The position numbers and the translations under genes were made by a program. A stretch of 64,000 bases of DNA from Pseudooceanicola nanhaiensis. GTDB taxonomy: Bacteria; Pseudomonadota; Alphaproteobacteria; Rhodobacterales; Rhodobacteraceae. The stretch lies in contig NZ_JAIUZP010000002.1 of the NCBI RefSeq assembly GCF_020171315.1, positions 1 through 64,000 on the forward strand. Direction: 5' to 3'. The notes under the pieces were generated by a model. The model had not been told where the DNA came from. It saw only the letters and a program-made list of their open reading frames with translations, and searched no databases. Numbering within the stretch: position 1 is the stretch's first letter; every line of letters begins with the position of its first letter. This document shows positions 47,428-57,675 of the stretch, piece by piece.

Positions 47428-48309
47428 ATGTTACTGTGGCGCCGCGGGGCCGCGATCGGCCTGATCATGTCCGGAATGTTGGCCTGTGCTGCGGGGGCTG
47501 TCTCTGCGCAATCGGGACCCGGCGGACAGGACGGTGCGGCCGGACAGGGGGCAGGCGGCACCGGAACGGCCACTGCCTCGGCCTCTGCGCCCGACCAGAG
47601 TGCAAACGGCGCACCCGGTGCAGCGGCCCAGTTGGGGGACGCGACGGGCTCGGGGTTCTCGCTGCCGGGGGACAAGCCCGTGGTGGTGGAACTCTTCACC
47701 TCGCAGGGCTGCTCCTACTGCCCGCCCGCCGACAGTTTCCTGACCATGCTGGCCGAGCGTGACGATGTCATCGCCCTCGCCCTGCACGTGGACTACTGGG
47801 ATTACATCGGCTGGGAGGACACCTTCGGCAGCCATGCCTTCACCCGCCGTCAGAAGGCCTATGCCCGCGAGGCCGGTCGCCGCGCGGTCTATACGCCCCA
47901 GATGATCATCGGCGGCGTGGACGAGGTGATGGGCAATCACCCGATGGACGTGGCCGACCTGATCCGCAGCCACCGCAGCACGCCCTACAGTGCCGTGCTG
48001 CAGATCGCGCGTCAGGGGGCAACCAGCCTGCGCCTGCAGGCTCGCCCCGTGGACGGAGCGGCACTGGGGCCCGTGCAGGTGGTCATGGTGCGCTACAGTC
48101 CCGAGCAATCGGTGAAGGTGAAGCGCGGCGAGAACGCGGGCAAGACGCTGACCTATTCGAACGTCGTGACCGAATGGAAGGTCGTCGGCGAATGGGACGG
48201 CAGTTCGACCCTCGATGAGACCCTGCCGATCGAAGGCGAGGCTCCGGTGGTCGTGCTGATGCAGAAGGCCGGTCCGGGCCAGATCGTCGCCGCCGCGCGC
48301 CTGCGTTGA
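47428..48309 (+). CDS. Exported DUF1223 thiol protein
   Basis: A ~293-residue exported protein. A signal peptide (MLLWRRGAAIGLIMSGMLACAAGAVSA) is followed by a Gly/Ala-rich linker, then the thioredoxin-like DUF1223 domain. That domain has VVVELFTSQGCSYCPPAD (CxxC pair), LHVDYWDYIGWEDTFG and YTPQMIIGGVDEV. It is probably a periplasmic redox protein, function unknown. ATG 47428 has GGGGAG 10 bases upstream; ATG 47410 is the alternative. Confidence 0.85.
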   Translation: MLLWRRGAAIGLIMSGMLACAAGAVSAQSGPGGQDGAAGQGAGGTGTATASASAPDQSANGAPGAAAQLGDATGSGFSLPGDKPVVVELFTSQGCSYCPPADSFLTMLAERDDVIALALHVDYWDYIGWEDTFGSHAFTRRQKAYAREAGRRAVYTPQMIIGGVDEVMGNHPMDVADLIRSHRSTPYSAVLQIARQGATSLRLQARPVDGAALGPVQVVMVRYSPEQSVKVKRGENAGKTLTYSNVVTEWKVVGEWDGSSTLDETLPIEGEAPVVVLMQKAGPGQIVAAARLR

Positions 48310-48500
48310 GGGGGCGCTGAGAGGGGCAGGGGCGGCCACGCCCACCTGCGGTGACGCAGCCCCTCCATCGCCAAGGTGATCCGCTGACGGGCCGCTCTGC
48401 GGCTCTGGCGCCGTTCCACCGGGACTAGGGTGCGCATGTGGTCCGGCACCGGTCTGACGGCGCAATCGACACCGCGCAGGGACAGTCCGCATGACGCGGA

Positions 48501-49391
48501 TTACTCCGGCTTGACCTTCCAGCGACGATGCACCCAGAGCCACTGGCCGGGGTGCTTGCGGACCATCACTTCCAGTCGGTCGTTGAACTCCTGGCTCATG
48601 GTCACTGCGTCGCTGTGGGGGATCGGGGCTTCGACGATCATCTGGAACGTCAGCCCGTCCGGCTTGCGCACCGCGTGGAAGGGGATCATCAGCGCATCGT
48701 ACTTCAGGGCCATTTCCGCCGCGGACAGGGTCGTGCGGGCCTTGCGGCCGAAGAAGGTCAGATCCGTGCCATTGCTGACGTATTGATCGATCAGCAGGCC
48801 CACCATGTGGCCGCTGCGCAGGAACTTCACCATCTCCGCCAGCCCGCGCCGCCCGCGCGGGAAGAGCGGCTGCGCCATGGCGTTCATCCGCTCGGCGTAG
48901 TGCCGGTTGAAGTAGATGTTGTTCTGCGGCCGGTAGAGCGCGCCCACCCTCTCGTAGCGCTGGATCAGCAGGCCGCGCATGGCGTCGTAATTGCCGAAGT
49001 GGCCGCCGACCATGATGATCGGACGCCCGGCGGCCTGGGCTGCGATCATCTGCTGCACCCCGTCGCCCTCCAGCGGCAGCTTGGCGAGGCGCTCCTTGAA
49101 TTCCTCGGTGGAATAGAGCTCTGCCAGGGTGCGCCCCGCGTTGTCGGGGACCTCGCGCAGGAGGCGTTTCACCTCCGCCTCGGGCAGGTCGGGCCAGACG
49201 AGGGCGAGGTTCGCGCGGATGCGCCGGTTGTAGCCCGCCAGCGGTGCGAAGACGCGGCTGGTGATCCAGCCGACCAGCGGCACGCGGGTCTCGTAGGGCA
49301 GCAGTTGGGCGAGGCGGATCAGCCCCTCGAAGGGGAGGTTCACGACGAACTGGCCGACCTTGCGCAGCGGTGTCAGTTGTTTGGCGGCCAT
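48501..49391 (-). CDS. LpxL/HtrB-type lipid A acyltransferase
   Basis: A 296-residue membrane-associated acyltransferase. The HxxxxD catalytic motif is in GGHFGNYDAMRG, followed by RPQNNIYFNR, GLLIDQYVSNGT and VPFHAVR-like IPFHAVRKPDG. The C-terminus PGQWLWVHRRWK is typical of the lipid A late acyltransferases. The ATG at 49391 was chosen; the 73 upstream codons are Arg/Pro-rich shadow. Which acyl chain it transfers is unknown. Confidence 0.88.
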   Translation of the reverse strand: MAAKQLTPLRKVGQFVVNLPFEGLIRLAQLLPYETRVPLVGWITSRVFAPLAGYNRRIRANLALVWPDLPEAEVKRLLREVPDNAGRTLAELYSTEEFKERLAKLPLEGDGVQQMIAAQAAGRPIIMVGGHFGNYDAMRGLLIQRYERVGALYRPQNNIYFNRHYAERMNAMAQPLFPRGRRGLAEMVKFLRSGHMVGLLIDQYVSNGTDLTFFGRKARTTLSAAEMALKYDALMIPFHAVRKPDGLTFQMIVEAPIPHSDAVTMSQEFNDRLEVMVRKHPGQWLWVHRRWKVKPE

Positions 49392-49587
49392 GATGCGATC
49401 CGATCCTCGTACGACAAGCGGCCTCCGGGCGCGGTGCGGCGCCGAAGGGTGCGCCTGACATAGACCCGCACCCCCGCAAGGACAAGCATCCGGGTGGGGC
49501 GGAGGCCGGATCGGGCGGGATCGGGCAGGCCGCGCCGTGCTGTTCATTGCGCGCCGGGACCGGACAGGGCGCGCCTTTGGGCCGTGC

Positions 49588-50637
49588 CTAACCCTCCTCT
49601 TCTTCCTCATCCGCGAGCAGGAGGATCTCGCCCGCGCCTTCCATCTCGCGGATGACAGAGACGACGTTGTTCATCGCTTCCTCGGCGTCGCGGGGTTTCA
49701 CCTTGCCCATCTCCTTGGCCTCCTCGCGCAACTGGTCCGCCATGCGGGCGGACATGTTGGCGAGGATGAACTCCGCCGATTTCTCGGCCTCCGCGTTGTC
49801 CTGCGCGGCGGCGATCGCGGTGACGAGCGCCATCTGATCGACGCCGCGCACCACCTTGGGCACGTCCCGGGGCGCGATCCGGCTTGGAATGTTCAGGAAG
49901 GTGAAGATCGCCTTGCGCACCTGATCGGCAAAATCGGCGTCCTCCTCCTCCAGCCCGCCCAGGACCTCGTCCCGGGTGGCGGCGGTGGATTGGTTCAGGA
50001 TCGCGCCGACCCGTTCCACCGGGCCCTTCTCGAAGACGCGGCCCGGTTGCTGGTCGATCTGCGTCGCCAGGGACAGGCCGATCCTGTCCACGGCCTCGGG
50101 CGTGATACCGGTGGTCTGGGAGACCGCGTAGGTGATGCGCCTGGCGCGAGTGCCCGGCAGCATGCCCAGCAGTGCTGCTGCCTTGGCGGTATCGAGCTTG
50201 GAGAGCATGACGGCGGCGACCTCCATGCTCTCCTCCTCCAGCAGGGGCAGCAGGGCCTTGGCCTCCATCGCGCGCAGGCGTTCCCAGGGATCGCCGGTCT
50301 GCCGCACGCCCGCTTCCTTGCGCAGCCGTGCCGCGGTGTGCGGGCTGATCCGCCCATCCAGCGCCGAGAGCGCATCGGCGACGCCGCGCGGGAAGGTCAG
50401 GCCGAGGCGGTCCAACTCCTCCGCGAATTCCTCGATCACGCCGGTCAGCGTGTCGCGGTCCACGTGGCGCATGGTGCCCATGAGCCGCGTCAGATCGGCC
50501 TGCATCTCCTCCGGCAGGTCGGTCAGGGGCAGGTCGGCCCCTTCCGTGAGCAAGAGCCGCACGATGATCGCCGCCTTGTGGCGGCGAGTCAGACCGGCGG
50601 GTGCGGTCGCTCCGCCGATCGGTGTCAGGTTGCCCAT
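49588..50637 (-). CDS. FliG-like flagellar motor switch protein
   Basis: A 349-residue all-helical protein of the FliG fold. The N-terminal domain begins LTRRHKAAIIVRLLLTEGADLPL, the middle armadillo-like region is at ~120-230, and the C-terminus has KSAEFILANMSARMADQLREEAKEMGKVKPRDAEEAMNNVVSVIREMEGAGEI, the stretch that contacts MotA. The usual EHPQ motif is replaced by EESMEV. It lies alone, without other flagellar genes. GAGGCG precedes the ATG. Confidence 0.83.
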   Translation of the reverse strand: MGNLTPIGGATAPAGLTRRHKAAIIVRLLLTEGADLPLTDLPEEMQADLTRLMGTMRHVDRDTLTGVIEEFAEELDRLGLTFPRGVADALSALDGRISPHTAARLRKEAGVRQTGDPWERLRAMEAKALLPLLEEESMEVAAVMLSKLDTAKAAALLGMLPGTRARRITYAVSQTTGITPEAVDRIGLSLATQIDQQPGRVFEKGPVERVGAILNQSTAATRDEVLGGLEEEDADFADQVRKAIFTFLNIPSRIAPRDVPKVVRGVDQMALVTAIAAAQDNAEAEKSAEFILANMSARMADQLREEAKEMGKVKPRDAEEAMNNVVSVIREMEGAGEILLLADEEEEEG

Positions 50638-50707
50638 TCACGCCTCACCGCTTGGTCCGTGTCCATCCGGGCGAGGATAGCGGCGGGGGCATGAAGAAAG
50701 ACTGAAC

Positions 50708-50869
50708 TCAGCCGGTGACTTTCTGCACGCAGGCGCCCTGGGTGCCGTCCCAGACGTAGCCTTCGGAACAGCTCTGGGCCTGCTTCTGGTGCTCATAGTC
50801 GCAGGTGGCAAGCGCGGCGCTGCCGCTGGCAAGGGTCAGCAGGACGGCAAGGATCACTCGGGTCGGCAT
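50708..50869 (-). CDS. Small secreted Cys-containing protein
   Basis: A 53-residue protein. A signal peptide (MPTRVILAVLLTLASGSAALA) leaves a ~32-residue mature chain, TCDYEHQKQAQSCSEG then YVWDGTQGACVQKVTG, with three Cys. The C-x-E-G-Y-x-W-D-x(5)-C spacing resembles short chitin-binding (peritrophin) or similar modules. The ATG at 50869 has GAGGAG 7 bases upstream, so translation is well supported. No function can be given. Confidence 0.75.
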   Translation of the reverse strand: MPTRVILAVLLTLASGSAALATCDYEHQKQAQSCSEGYVWDGTQGACVQKVTG

Positions 50870-51026
50870 GGCGCATCTCCTCTGGTTGCTGGAGCCACCC
50901 TACCATGACCTAGCGTCACTTTCACCTCTGCCATGCGCCTCGCACGGCAGGGTTTGCGCCTTCGACACCTGCGGTCTGATCTGGAAGGGCCGGTCTGGAC
51001 GTTGTGGGCCGCAGAGACCTGGCGCC

Positions 51027-51072
51027 CAAAATTCTTCGAAGAATTTTGCCAAGAATTTTCGAAAATTCTTGG
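51027..51072. repeat. Paired palindrome element, copy 3
   Basis: Unit B (51027-51048, 22 bp, core AAAATTCTTCGAAGAATTTT) is followed by unit A (51049-51072, 24 bp, core AAGAATTTTCGAAAATTCTT). Same B-A order as copy 2. It is between purB and the small Cys-protein gene, 25 bases past the purB terminator. Confidence 0.92.
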
Positions 51073-51098
51073 ACGCCCCGCCGCGGGCGATGCGCATG

Positions 51099-51129
51099 AA
51101 AAAGGGGCGGCTGCCTGCGCAACCGCCCC
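51099..51129 (-). terminator. purB terminator
   Basis: On the minus strand a 7-bp stem GGGGCGG/CCGCCCC with a 12-base loop is followed by five Ts. Confidence 0.8.
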
Positions 51130-51151
51130 CGATCCTGCGATATCAGCCGGA

Positions 51152-52459
<1,308 letters not shown>

Positions 52460-52532
52460 CGGCGGACGCTCCTTTACACGGGTTCGCGCGGTCTTTAACG
52501 CCGGGTGCAGTTTTGAGCAAGGGAAGGCAGGA

Positions 52533-52943
52533 ATGCGCGGTCTGGCGGACTTCGAGGGGCGGTGGCGGCTGGAGCGGCGGATCGAGAACGCCGTCGGCCC
52601 GGACGGGCGGTTCACGGGGCATGTCGACTTCCGCCCGGAGGGGGCCGGTCTTGTCGTCGAGGAGAGCGGCACGCTGCAGATGGGGCAGGCCCCCGCGCTG
52701 AAGGCCGAGCGGCGCTATCTCTGGGGCGCGGGCGGACGCGGGATCGCGGTGCGCTTTGCCGACGGGCGCGCGTTCCACGACTTCGATCCGGCCGGAGGCT
52801 GGGCCGAGGCCACGCATTACTGCGATCCCGACCGTTACGAGGTGGTCTATGATTTCACCGGCTGGCCCTATTGGCGGGCAGAGTGGCGGGTGAGCGGGCC
52901 GCGCAAGGGCTACTGGATGGAAAGCCTCTACAGCCCGATGTGA
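52533..52943 (+). CDS. DUF6314-like beta-barrel protein
   Basis: A 136-residue protein: LADFEGRWRLERRIEN, then HVDFRPEGAGLVVEESG, RRYLWG, FADGRAFHDFDP and a C-terminus YVVSGPRKGYWMESLY-like (WRVSGPRKGYWMESLYSPM). This looks like the DUF6314 family, a lipocalin-like barrel of unknown role. AAGGCAGGA precedes the ATG at 52533. It is divergent from purB. The family name is from memory and moderately certain. Confidence 0.7.
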   Translation: MRGLADFEGRWRLERRIENAVGPDGRFTGHVDFRPEGAGLVVEESGTLQMGQAPALKAERRYLWGAGGRGIAVRFADGRAFHDFDPAGGWAEATHYCDPDRYEVVYDFTGWPYWRAEWRVSGPRKGYWMESLYSPM

Positions 52944-53175
52944 GGCTGTTGTCCGGGTGATCCCACCGGTGGGGGTCGTGCGGGCGCAGGCCCCGGTCAG
53001 TGTCGCCCGCGCTGTCCGCAGCAGCGATCACCCTGCCGGGTGGCTTGCGGCCGGAAACTCCCGGCCGATAGTTCCCTGCCAAAATCCCCGGCACGCTGCC
53101 CGCGCCGCCACGTCGCGGCGCTGCTGCGGCGTTTTTCCCATAGGCGGGATGGCCGGGCGCGGCCTAATCAGGACC

Positions 53176-53928
53176 ATGCAAGAGATTCTCCAGACCCGAC
53201 TGCCCTACGAGATCGATCCGGCCCACCGGCTGCCCGGCACCCGTCCGCTGGACGAGGCGCAATGGCTGCTGCGTGACGAGGCCTTTGCCGGCCAGATGGC
53301 ACTGCGGGAAGAGCTGCTCTCCACCCGGCGCGACGACGTGCTGCGGCTCTCCGACCGGGCGCGCCCCGCGGCGGACGAATTGCTGGAGCTGGTGTTGGAT
53401 TTCCTGAAGGGCGATCCCGGCTACTCCCGCACGGGCGAGGTGATGACCCGGCCCGACGGTGTCGCGGTGACGATCGACCGGGCCGACCCGATGGGCACGC
53501 TCGGCCTTCTGGTGCAGGAGGACTTCTGCCTGCTGGAGAAGGCGCCGGACGAGGAGGAACACGTCCTCACCGGGGCCGTGCTCTGCTTCCCGGCAAGCTG
53601 GACGCTGGCCGAGAAGTTCCTGCACCCGATGATCCGCATCCACAAGCCTGTCGCGGTCTATGACGAGAACATCGCCAAGCGGGTGCAGCGTCTCTTTGAC
53701 GGGGTGCAGGTGGGCAAGCCGCTCTGGCGCTACAACTATCTGCACCACGGCAATCCCTCGCTCTACCAGCCGCAGAGCGAGAGCCGGAAAGACTATGCGA
53801 ATTATTCCAAGGCGCCGCAGACCTACATCCGGTCCGAGCGCCAGACCATGCGCCGCCTGCCGCAGACGCGGGCCGTGGTCTTTGGCATCCATACCTTCAT
53901 CCTGCGCCGCGCCGAAGCGGCAGAGTAG
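53176..53928 (+). CDS. DUF3445 (HODM-type heme-dependent N-demethylase) protein
   Basis: A 250-residue protein with the family core LGLLVQEDFCLLEK, LTGAVLCFPASWTLAEKFLHPMIRIHKPV, VQVGKPLWRYNYLHHGNPSLYQP and SERQTMRRLPQTRAVVFGIHT. DUF3445 contains the alpha subunit of heme-dependent oxidative N-demethylase, which demethylates small methylamines. No partner genes are next to it, so the substrate is open. The ATG at 53176 follows AGGACC. Confidence 0.8.
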   Translation: MQEILQTRLPYEIDPAHRLPGTRPLDEAQWLLRDEAFAGQMALREELLSTRRDDVLRLSDRARPAADELLELVLDFLKGDPGYSRTGEVMTRPDGVAVTIDRADPMGTLGLLVQEDFCLLEKAPDEEEHVLTGAVLCFPASWTLAEKFLHPMIRIHKPVAVYDENIAKRVQRLFDGVQVGKPLWRYNYLHHGNPSLYQPQSESRKDYANYSKAPQTYIRSERQTMRRLPQTRAVVFGIHTFILRRAEAAE

Positions 53929-53989
53929 GGCGCAGCCGGCAGGGCAGCGCCGGGATGACGACAAACGGGACTGTGAGAGACGGGAACGC

Positions 53990-54025
53990 AAAACCCCGGC
54001 GCACCGTGGGGGCGGTGCGCCGGGG
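53990..54025 (-). terminator. Terminator of the 356-residue hypothetical gene
   Basis: On the minus strand a 12-bp stem CCCCGGCGCACC/GGTGCGCCGGGG with an 8-base loop is followed by TTTTG. Confidence 0.85.
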
Positions 54026-54067
54026 CCTTGTGGCTGCGGGCCTGCGGACCCGGAAGGGACAGTCAGG

Positions 54068-55138
54068 TCAGAAGGGCAGCAGCGAGATGGTTTCCGCGAC
54101 AGCGCTGGACGAGACGCCGAGGGCTGCGAAGAGACCGGTCAGTCCCATGGCCTGGGCATTGAGGCGGAAATCCTCCTTGCGCAGGACGTTGTAGGTGAAG
54201 AGCGCGGCGGCCATCGGCGGCGAGAACACGGCCACGGCCCCGTTCATGGCCCAGGCGGCCAGACGCGCATCCAGCGGGCCGCGTTCGGCCTCGATACCGT
54301 CCTCGGGCTCCATGTCCTCGCGGAACACGGCGGCCAGGGTTTCCAGCGACGGGTCCTGGGTTTCCAGCTGACGCTGGTGCAGGCCCCAGTTGCTGGTGTT
54401 CAGCAGGCGGGACATCTCCGGATCGGTCTTCTCGCGCATCGCCGAGAGCCGGGTATCCAGCGCCTTCTCGGTCGAGTTGATCGCGGGGAAGACGTCCCGG
54501 GCGCGGTTGCGCGCCGCCGGACGAACCCGGCGAGGCACGGCACGGCCATCATCCATTGCAATGGCGGCCCCCATGGCCGGTGCCGATGCCATCGCCGCAG
54601 CGCCGGCGTGCAGGGAAGCCTGTGCGGCCTCCAGCGACGCAGCTTGACGCTGGTAGCAAATCGGGGTGAAGGCGGACTGGAAGCGCTTGGCGCTGAGCAC
54701 CACGTCGCGGTCCAGCCACTGCACGTATTGTGCGCCGGTTTCGGCAACGATCATGTGCAGGACCTCGGCGAGAACCGCCTTGGGCGTCTCGGGGTGCATC
54801 ATGTCGTCGGAAGTGTGGGCGGCGATGGTCACCTGGATCCAGCAGGAGGGATGCGCGACCGCGTCGCGGGTATCCTTGTCCAGCGTCCGGACCTCGGCGG
54901 CGGGCATCAGCTTCTGGGCTTCTGCATCCGTCTGCGGCGCGTCGTAGACCCGAAGTTCAACGTCCAGGCTGCGACCGCGGAGGCGCAGACCCGTTTCGTC
55001 GAACTCGACGGGCGCGACAGCGTCCTGACCGAAGGCTTCAAGGGTCGTTTGCACGGGCTCGGCCAGGTCACTGACCAGCACAGAGGTTTCATCCGTGAAG
55101 ATGAGGCCCGCTTGGTGTTTGATCATGTTGTAGGGCAT
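54068..55138 (-). CDS. Protein of unknown function with C-terminal membrane helices
   Basis: A 356-residue protein I do not recognise. The N-terminal ~165 residues look like a soluble alpha/beta domain (e.g. VRTLDKDTRDAVAHPSCWIQVTIAAHTSDDMMHPETP, ETGAQYVQWLDRDVVLSAKRF). An Ala-rich linker lies at ~170-190, with a charged helical region at 195-285. The C-terminus has two hydrophobic segments (WAMNGAVAVFSPPMAAALFTYNVL and AMGLTGLFAALGVSSSAVAE). Start M-P-Y-N is at 55138. It is preceded by an unusually AT-rich 550-bp region, so it may be strongly regulated. Confidence 0.7.
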   Translation of the reverse strand: MPYNMIKHQAGLIFTDETSVLVSDLAEPVQTTLEAFGQDAVAPVEFDETGLRLRGRSLDVELRVYDAPQTDAEAQKLMPAAEVRTLDKDTRDAVAHPSCWIQVTIAAHTSDDMMHPETPKAVLAEVLHMIVAETGAQYVQWLDRDVVLSAKRFQSAFTPICYQRQAASLEAAQASLHAGAAAMASAPAMGAAIAMDDGRAVPRRVRPAARNRARDVFPAINSTEKALDTRLSAMREKTDPEMSRLLNTSNWGLHQRQLETQDPSLETLAAVFREDMEPEDGIEAERGPLDARLAAWAMNGAVAVFSPPMAAALFTYNVLRKEDFRLNAQAMGLTGLFAALGVSSSAVAETISLLPF

Positions 55139-55689
55139 TTTTCCCGAACCTTTGTTTTTTGATGCTCCATATTTGTCGGGAGAAAACGGAATAATTTGGC
55201 CAGTTTTTTAGTGATTTTGACCGAAATGCGGCAGTCCCGTGGCGTTTCGCCAGATTTACGCCGTCTCGCGTCAATAATTTCATTTTGACGTGGGGGCACT
55301 TCGAACGAATAAGGCAGGTGCGCCTTAATTGCCTTTTATTTGCCTGAGGTTGTGGTGCTATATAGCGTCAGGTAGCCACAAAGTAGGCGGGTGATCTGAA
55401 GCATTCTCGCGTCATCCTCCCGTGCTTTTCCACAGTATTCCCCTGCGTCATGGAAACACTCTGCCCCGAATCCTGTCGATTTGATGGTCTGGGGAAACAA
55501 GTTTCTCGATTCGAGGCGGGGTGGATACAGGCTGAAACAGCTTTGTGTCAGCGTTTCAGCCGTTTCCTGCCGGATTTGGTTGCCAGCTTGGCAGGGTATA
55601 GCCGAATCTGCCACGCGGCCCGCTTGGCATGGGGCGGCGGGTCCTTCGAAATCCGGTCAATCGCGCAGGCACCGGTCAATCCGGGGCAA
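55139..55689. other. 550-bp AT-richer intergenic region
   Basis: No convincing gene. It contains an imperfect hairpin with TTGTGG/CCACAA ends (55350-55381) enclosing the palindrome GCTATATAGC, and TTGACG near 55293 (reads towards the hypothetical gene on neither strand with a good -10). TGAAAC/GTTTCA form another loose inverted repeat near 55530-55556. The AT content stands out against both flanks. Confidence 0.4.
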
Positions 55690-55720
55690 AAGAAAAGGGG
55701 CGCCCGATGGTGGGCGCCCC
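55690..55720 (-). terminator. glnA terminator
   Basis: On the minus strand a 9-bp perfect stem GGGGCGCCC/GGGCGCCCC with a 6-base loop is followed by TTTTCTTTT. Confidence 0.9.
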
Positions 55721-55745
55721 GATCCGTTGATCGCCGTAAAGCGGA

Positions 55746-57152
55746 TCAGCAGGAGTAGTAGAGAGCGTATTCCGCGGGGTGCGGGGTGTGCTCGTACAGT
55801 TCCAGCTCTTCCATCTTGAGGGCGATGTAGCCTTCGATCTGGTCCTTGGTGAACACGTCGCCGGCCAGCAGGAAGTCCATGTCCTTCTGCAGTTCGTCGA
55901 GTGCTTCACGCAGCGAGCCGCAGACGGTCGGGATGTCGGCCAGCTCTTCGGGCGGCAGGTCGTACAGGTTCTTGTCCATGGCTTCGCCGGGGTGGATCTT
56001 GTTCTTGATCCCGTCGAGGCCAGCCATGAGCAGGGCTGCGAAGCAGAGGTAGGGGTTTGCGGAAGGATCGGGGAAGCGGGCTTCCACACGTTTCGCCTTG
56101 GGCGACTCGGTCCACGGAATACGGACGCAGCCCGAGCGGTTGCGGGCCGAGTAGGCGCGCAGAACGGGGGCTTCGAAGCCGGGGATCAGACGCTTGTAGG
56201 AGTTGGTGCCGGGGTTCGTGAAGGCGTTCAGCGCTTTCGCGTGCTTCAGGATACCGCCGATGTAGTACAGCGCTTCGTCCGAGAGGTCAGCGTACTTGTC
56301 ACCTGCGAAGAGCGGCTTGCCGTCCTTCCAGATCGACATGTTCACGTGCATGCCGGAGCCGTTGTCGCCCTTGATCGGCTTCGGCATGAAGGTTGCCGAC
56401 TTGCCGTAGGCCTGGGCCACGTTGTGGATGACGTACTTGTACTTCTGGATCTCGTCGGCTTGCTTGGTCAGCGTGCCGAAGATCAGGCCCAGTTCGTGCT
56501 GGCAGGACGCCACTTCGTGGTGGTGCTTGTCGACCTTCATGCCCATGCGCTTCATGGTCGAGAGCATTTCGGCACGGATGTCCTGAGCGTCGTCGATCGG
56601 GTTGACCGGGAAGTAGCCGCCCTTGACGCCCGGACGGTGGCCGGTGTTGCCCATCTCGTAGGAGGTGTCGGTGTTCCACGATGCGTCGAGCGCGTCGACT
56701 TCGAAGGAGACCTTGTTGATCGCAACGGCGTATTTGACGTTGTCGAACAGGAAGAATTCAGCTTCCGGGCCCATGAACGCCGAGTCACCGATGCCCGAGG
56801 ACTTCAGGTAGGCTTCGGCCTTCATCGCGGTCGACCGGGGGTCGCGCTCGTAGGCTTCGTTGGTGTCGGGCTCGACGATCGAGCAATGGATGCAGATGGT
56901 CTTTTCTGCATAGAAGGGGTCCACGTACACGCTTTCGGTGTCGGGCATCAGCTTCATGTCCGAAGCTTCGATCGACTTCCAGCCTGCGATCGACGAACCG
57001 TCGAACATGAAGCCTTCTTCGAGGAAGTCTTCGTCGACCAGATCGGCGACGACCGTCACGTGCTGCAGCTTGCCGCGCGGGTCGGTGAAGCGGATATCGA
57101 CGTATTCGATGTCCTCATCCTTGATAAGCTTGAGAACTGCGTCCTTGCTCAT
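55746..57152 (-). CDS. glnA: Glutamine synthetase type I
   Basis: A 468-residue dodecameric enzyme that makes glutamine from glutamate and ammonia. Conserved parts are [26 protein letters not shown], the PGQHE-like region ([12 protein letters not shown]), [18 protein letters not shown] and the adenylylation loop [14 protein letters not shown], with the target Tyr. AAGGGA precedes the ATG. It is 33 bp downstream of glnB in the usual glnBA operon. Confidence 0.98.
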   Translation of the reverse strand: MSKDAVLKLIKDEDIEYVDIRFTDPRGKLQHVTVVADLVDEDFLEEGFMFDGSSIAGWKSIEASDMKLMPDTESVYVDPFYAEKTICIHCSIVEPDTNEAYERDPRSTAMKAEAYLKSSGIGDSAFMGPEAEFFLFDNVKYAVAINKVSFEVDALDASWNTDTSYEMGNTGHRPGVKGGYFPVNPIDDAQDIRAEMLSTMKRMGMKVDKHHHEVASCQHELGLIFGTLTKQADEIQKYKYVIHNVAQAYGKSATFMPKPIKGDNGSGMHVNMSIWKDGKPLFAGDKYADLSDEALYYIGGILKHAKALNAFTNPGTNSYKRLIPGFEAPVLRAYSARNRSGCVRIPWTESPKAKRVEARFPDPSANPYLCFAALLMAGLDGIKNKIHPGEAMDKNLYDLPPEELADIPTVCGSLREALDELQKDMDFLLAGDVFTKDQIEGYIALKMEELELYEHTPHPAEYALYYSC

Positions 57153-57185
57153 TCCCTTGATCCCTTCGTTTTAGAGAAGAATTTC

Positions 57186-57536
<351 letters not shown>

Positions 57537-57675
57537 TCACATGTCCACCGGAGGTCGTCAGACCACTTTCGTCTAACCGCCACAATTGACTAATGTGGAG
57601 GCGGCGACAAGAGAGCTTGACGCGAATTTTTGCAGCGCAAATCTTGGGCGCATTTGATCAAAAGTTAGGCGGAAA

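Noticed and set aside
55450-55819. Open frames in the gap before glnA
   Set aside because: They overlap the glnA terminator and the glnA 3' end, with no ribosome site.
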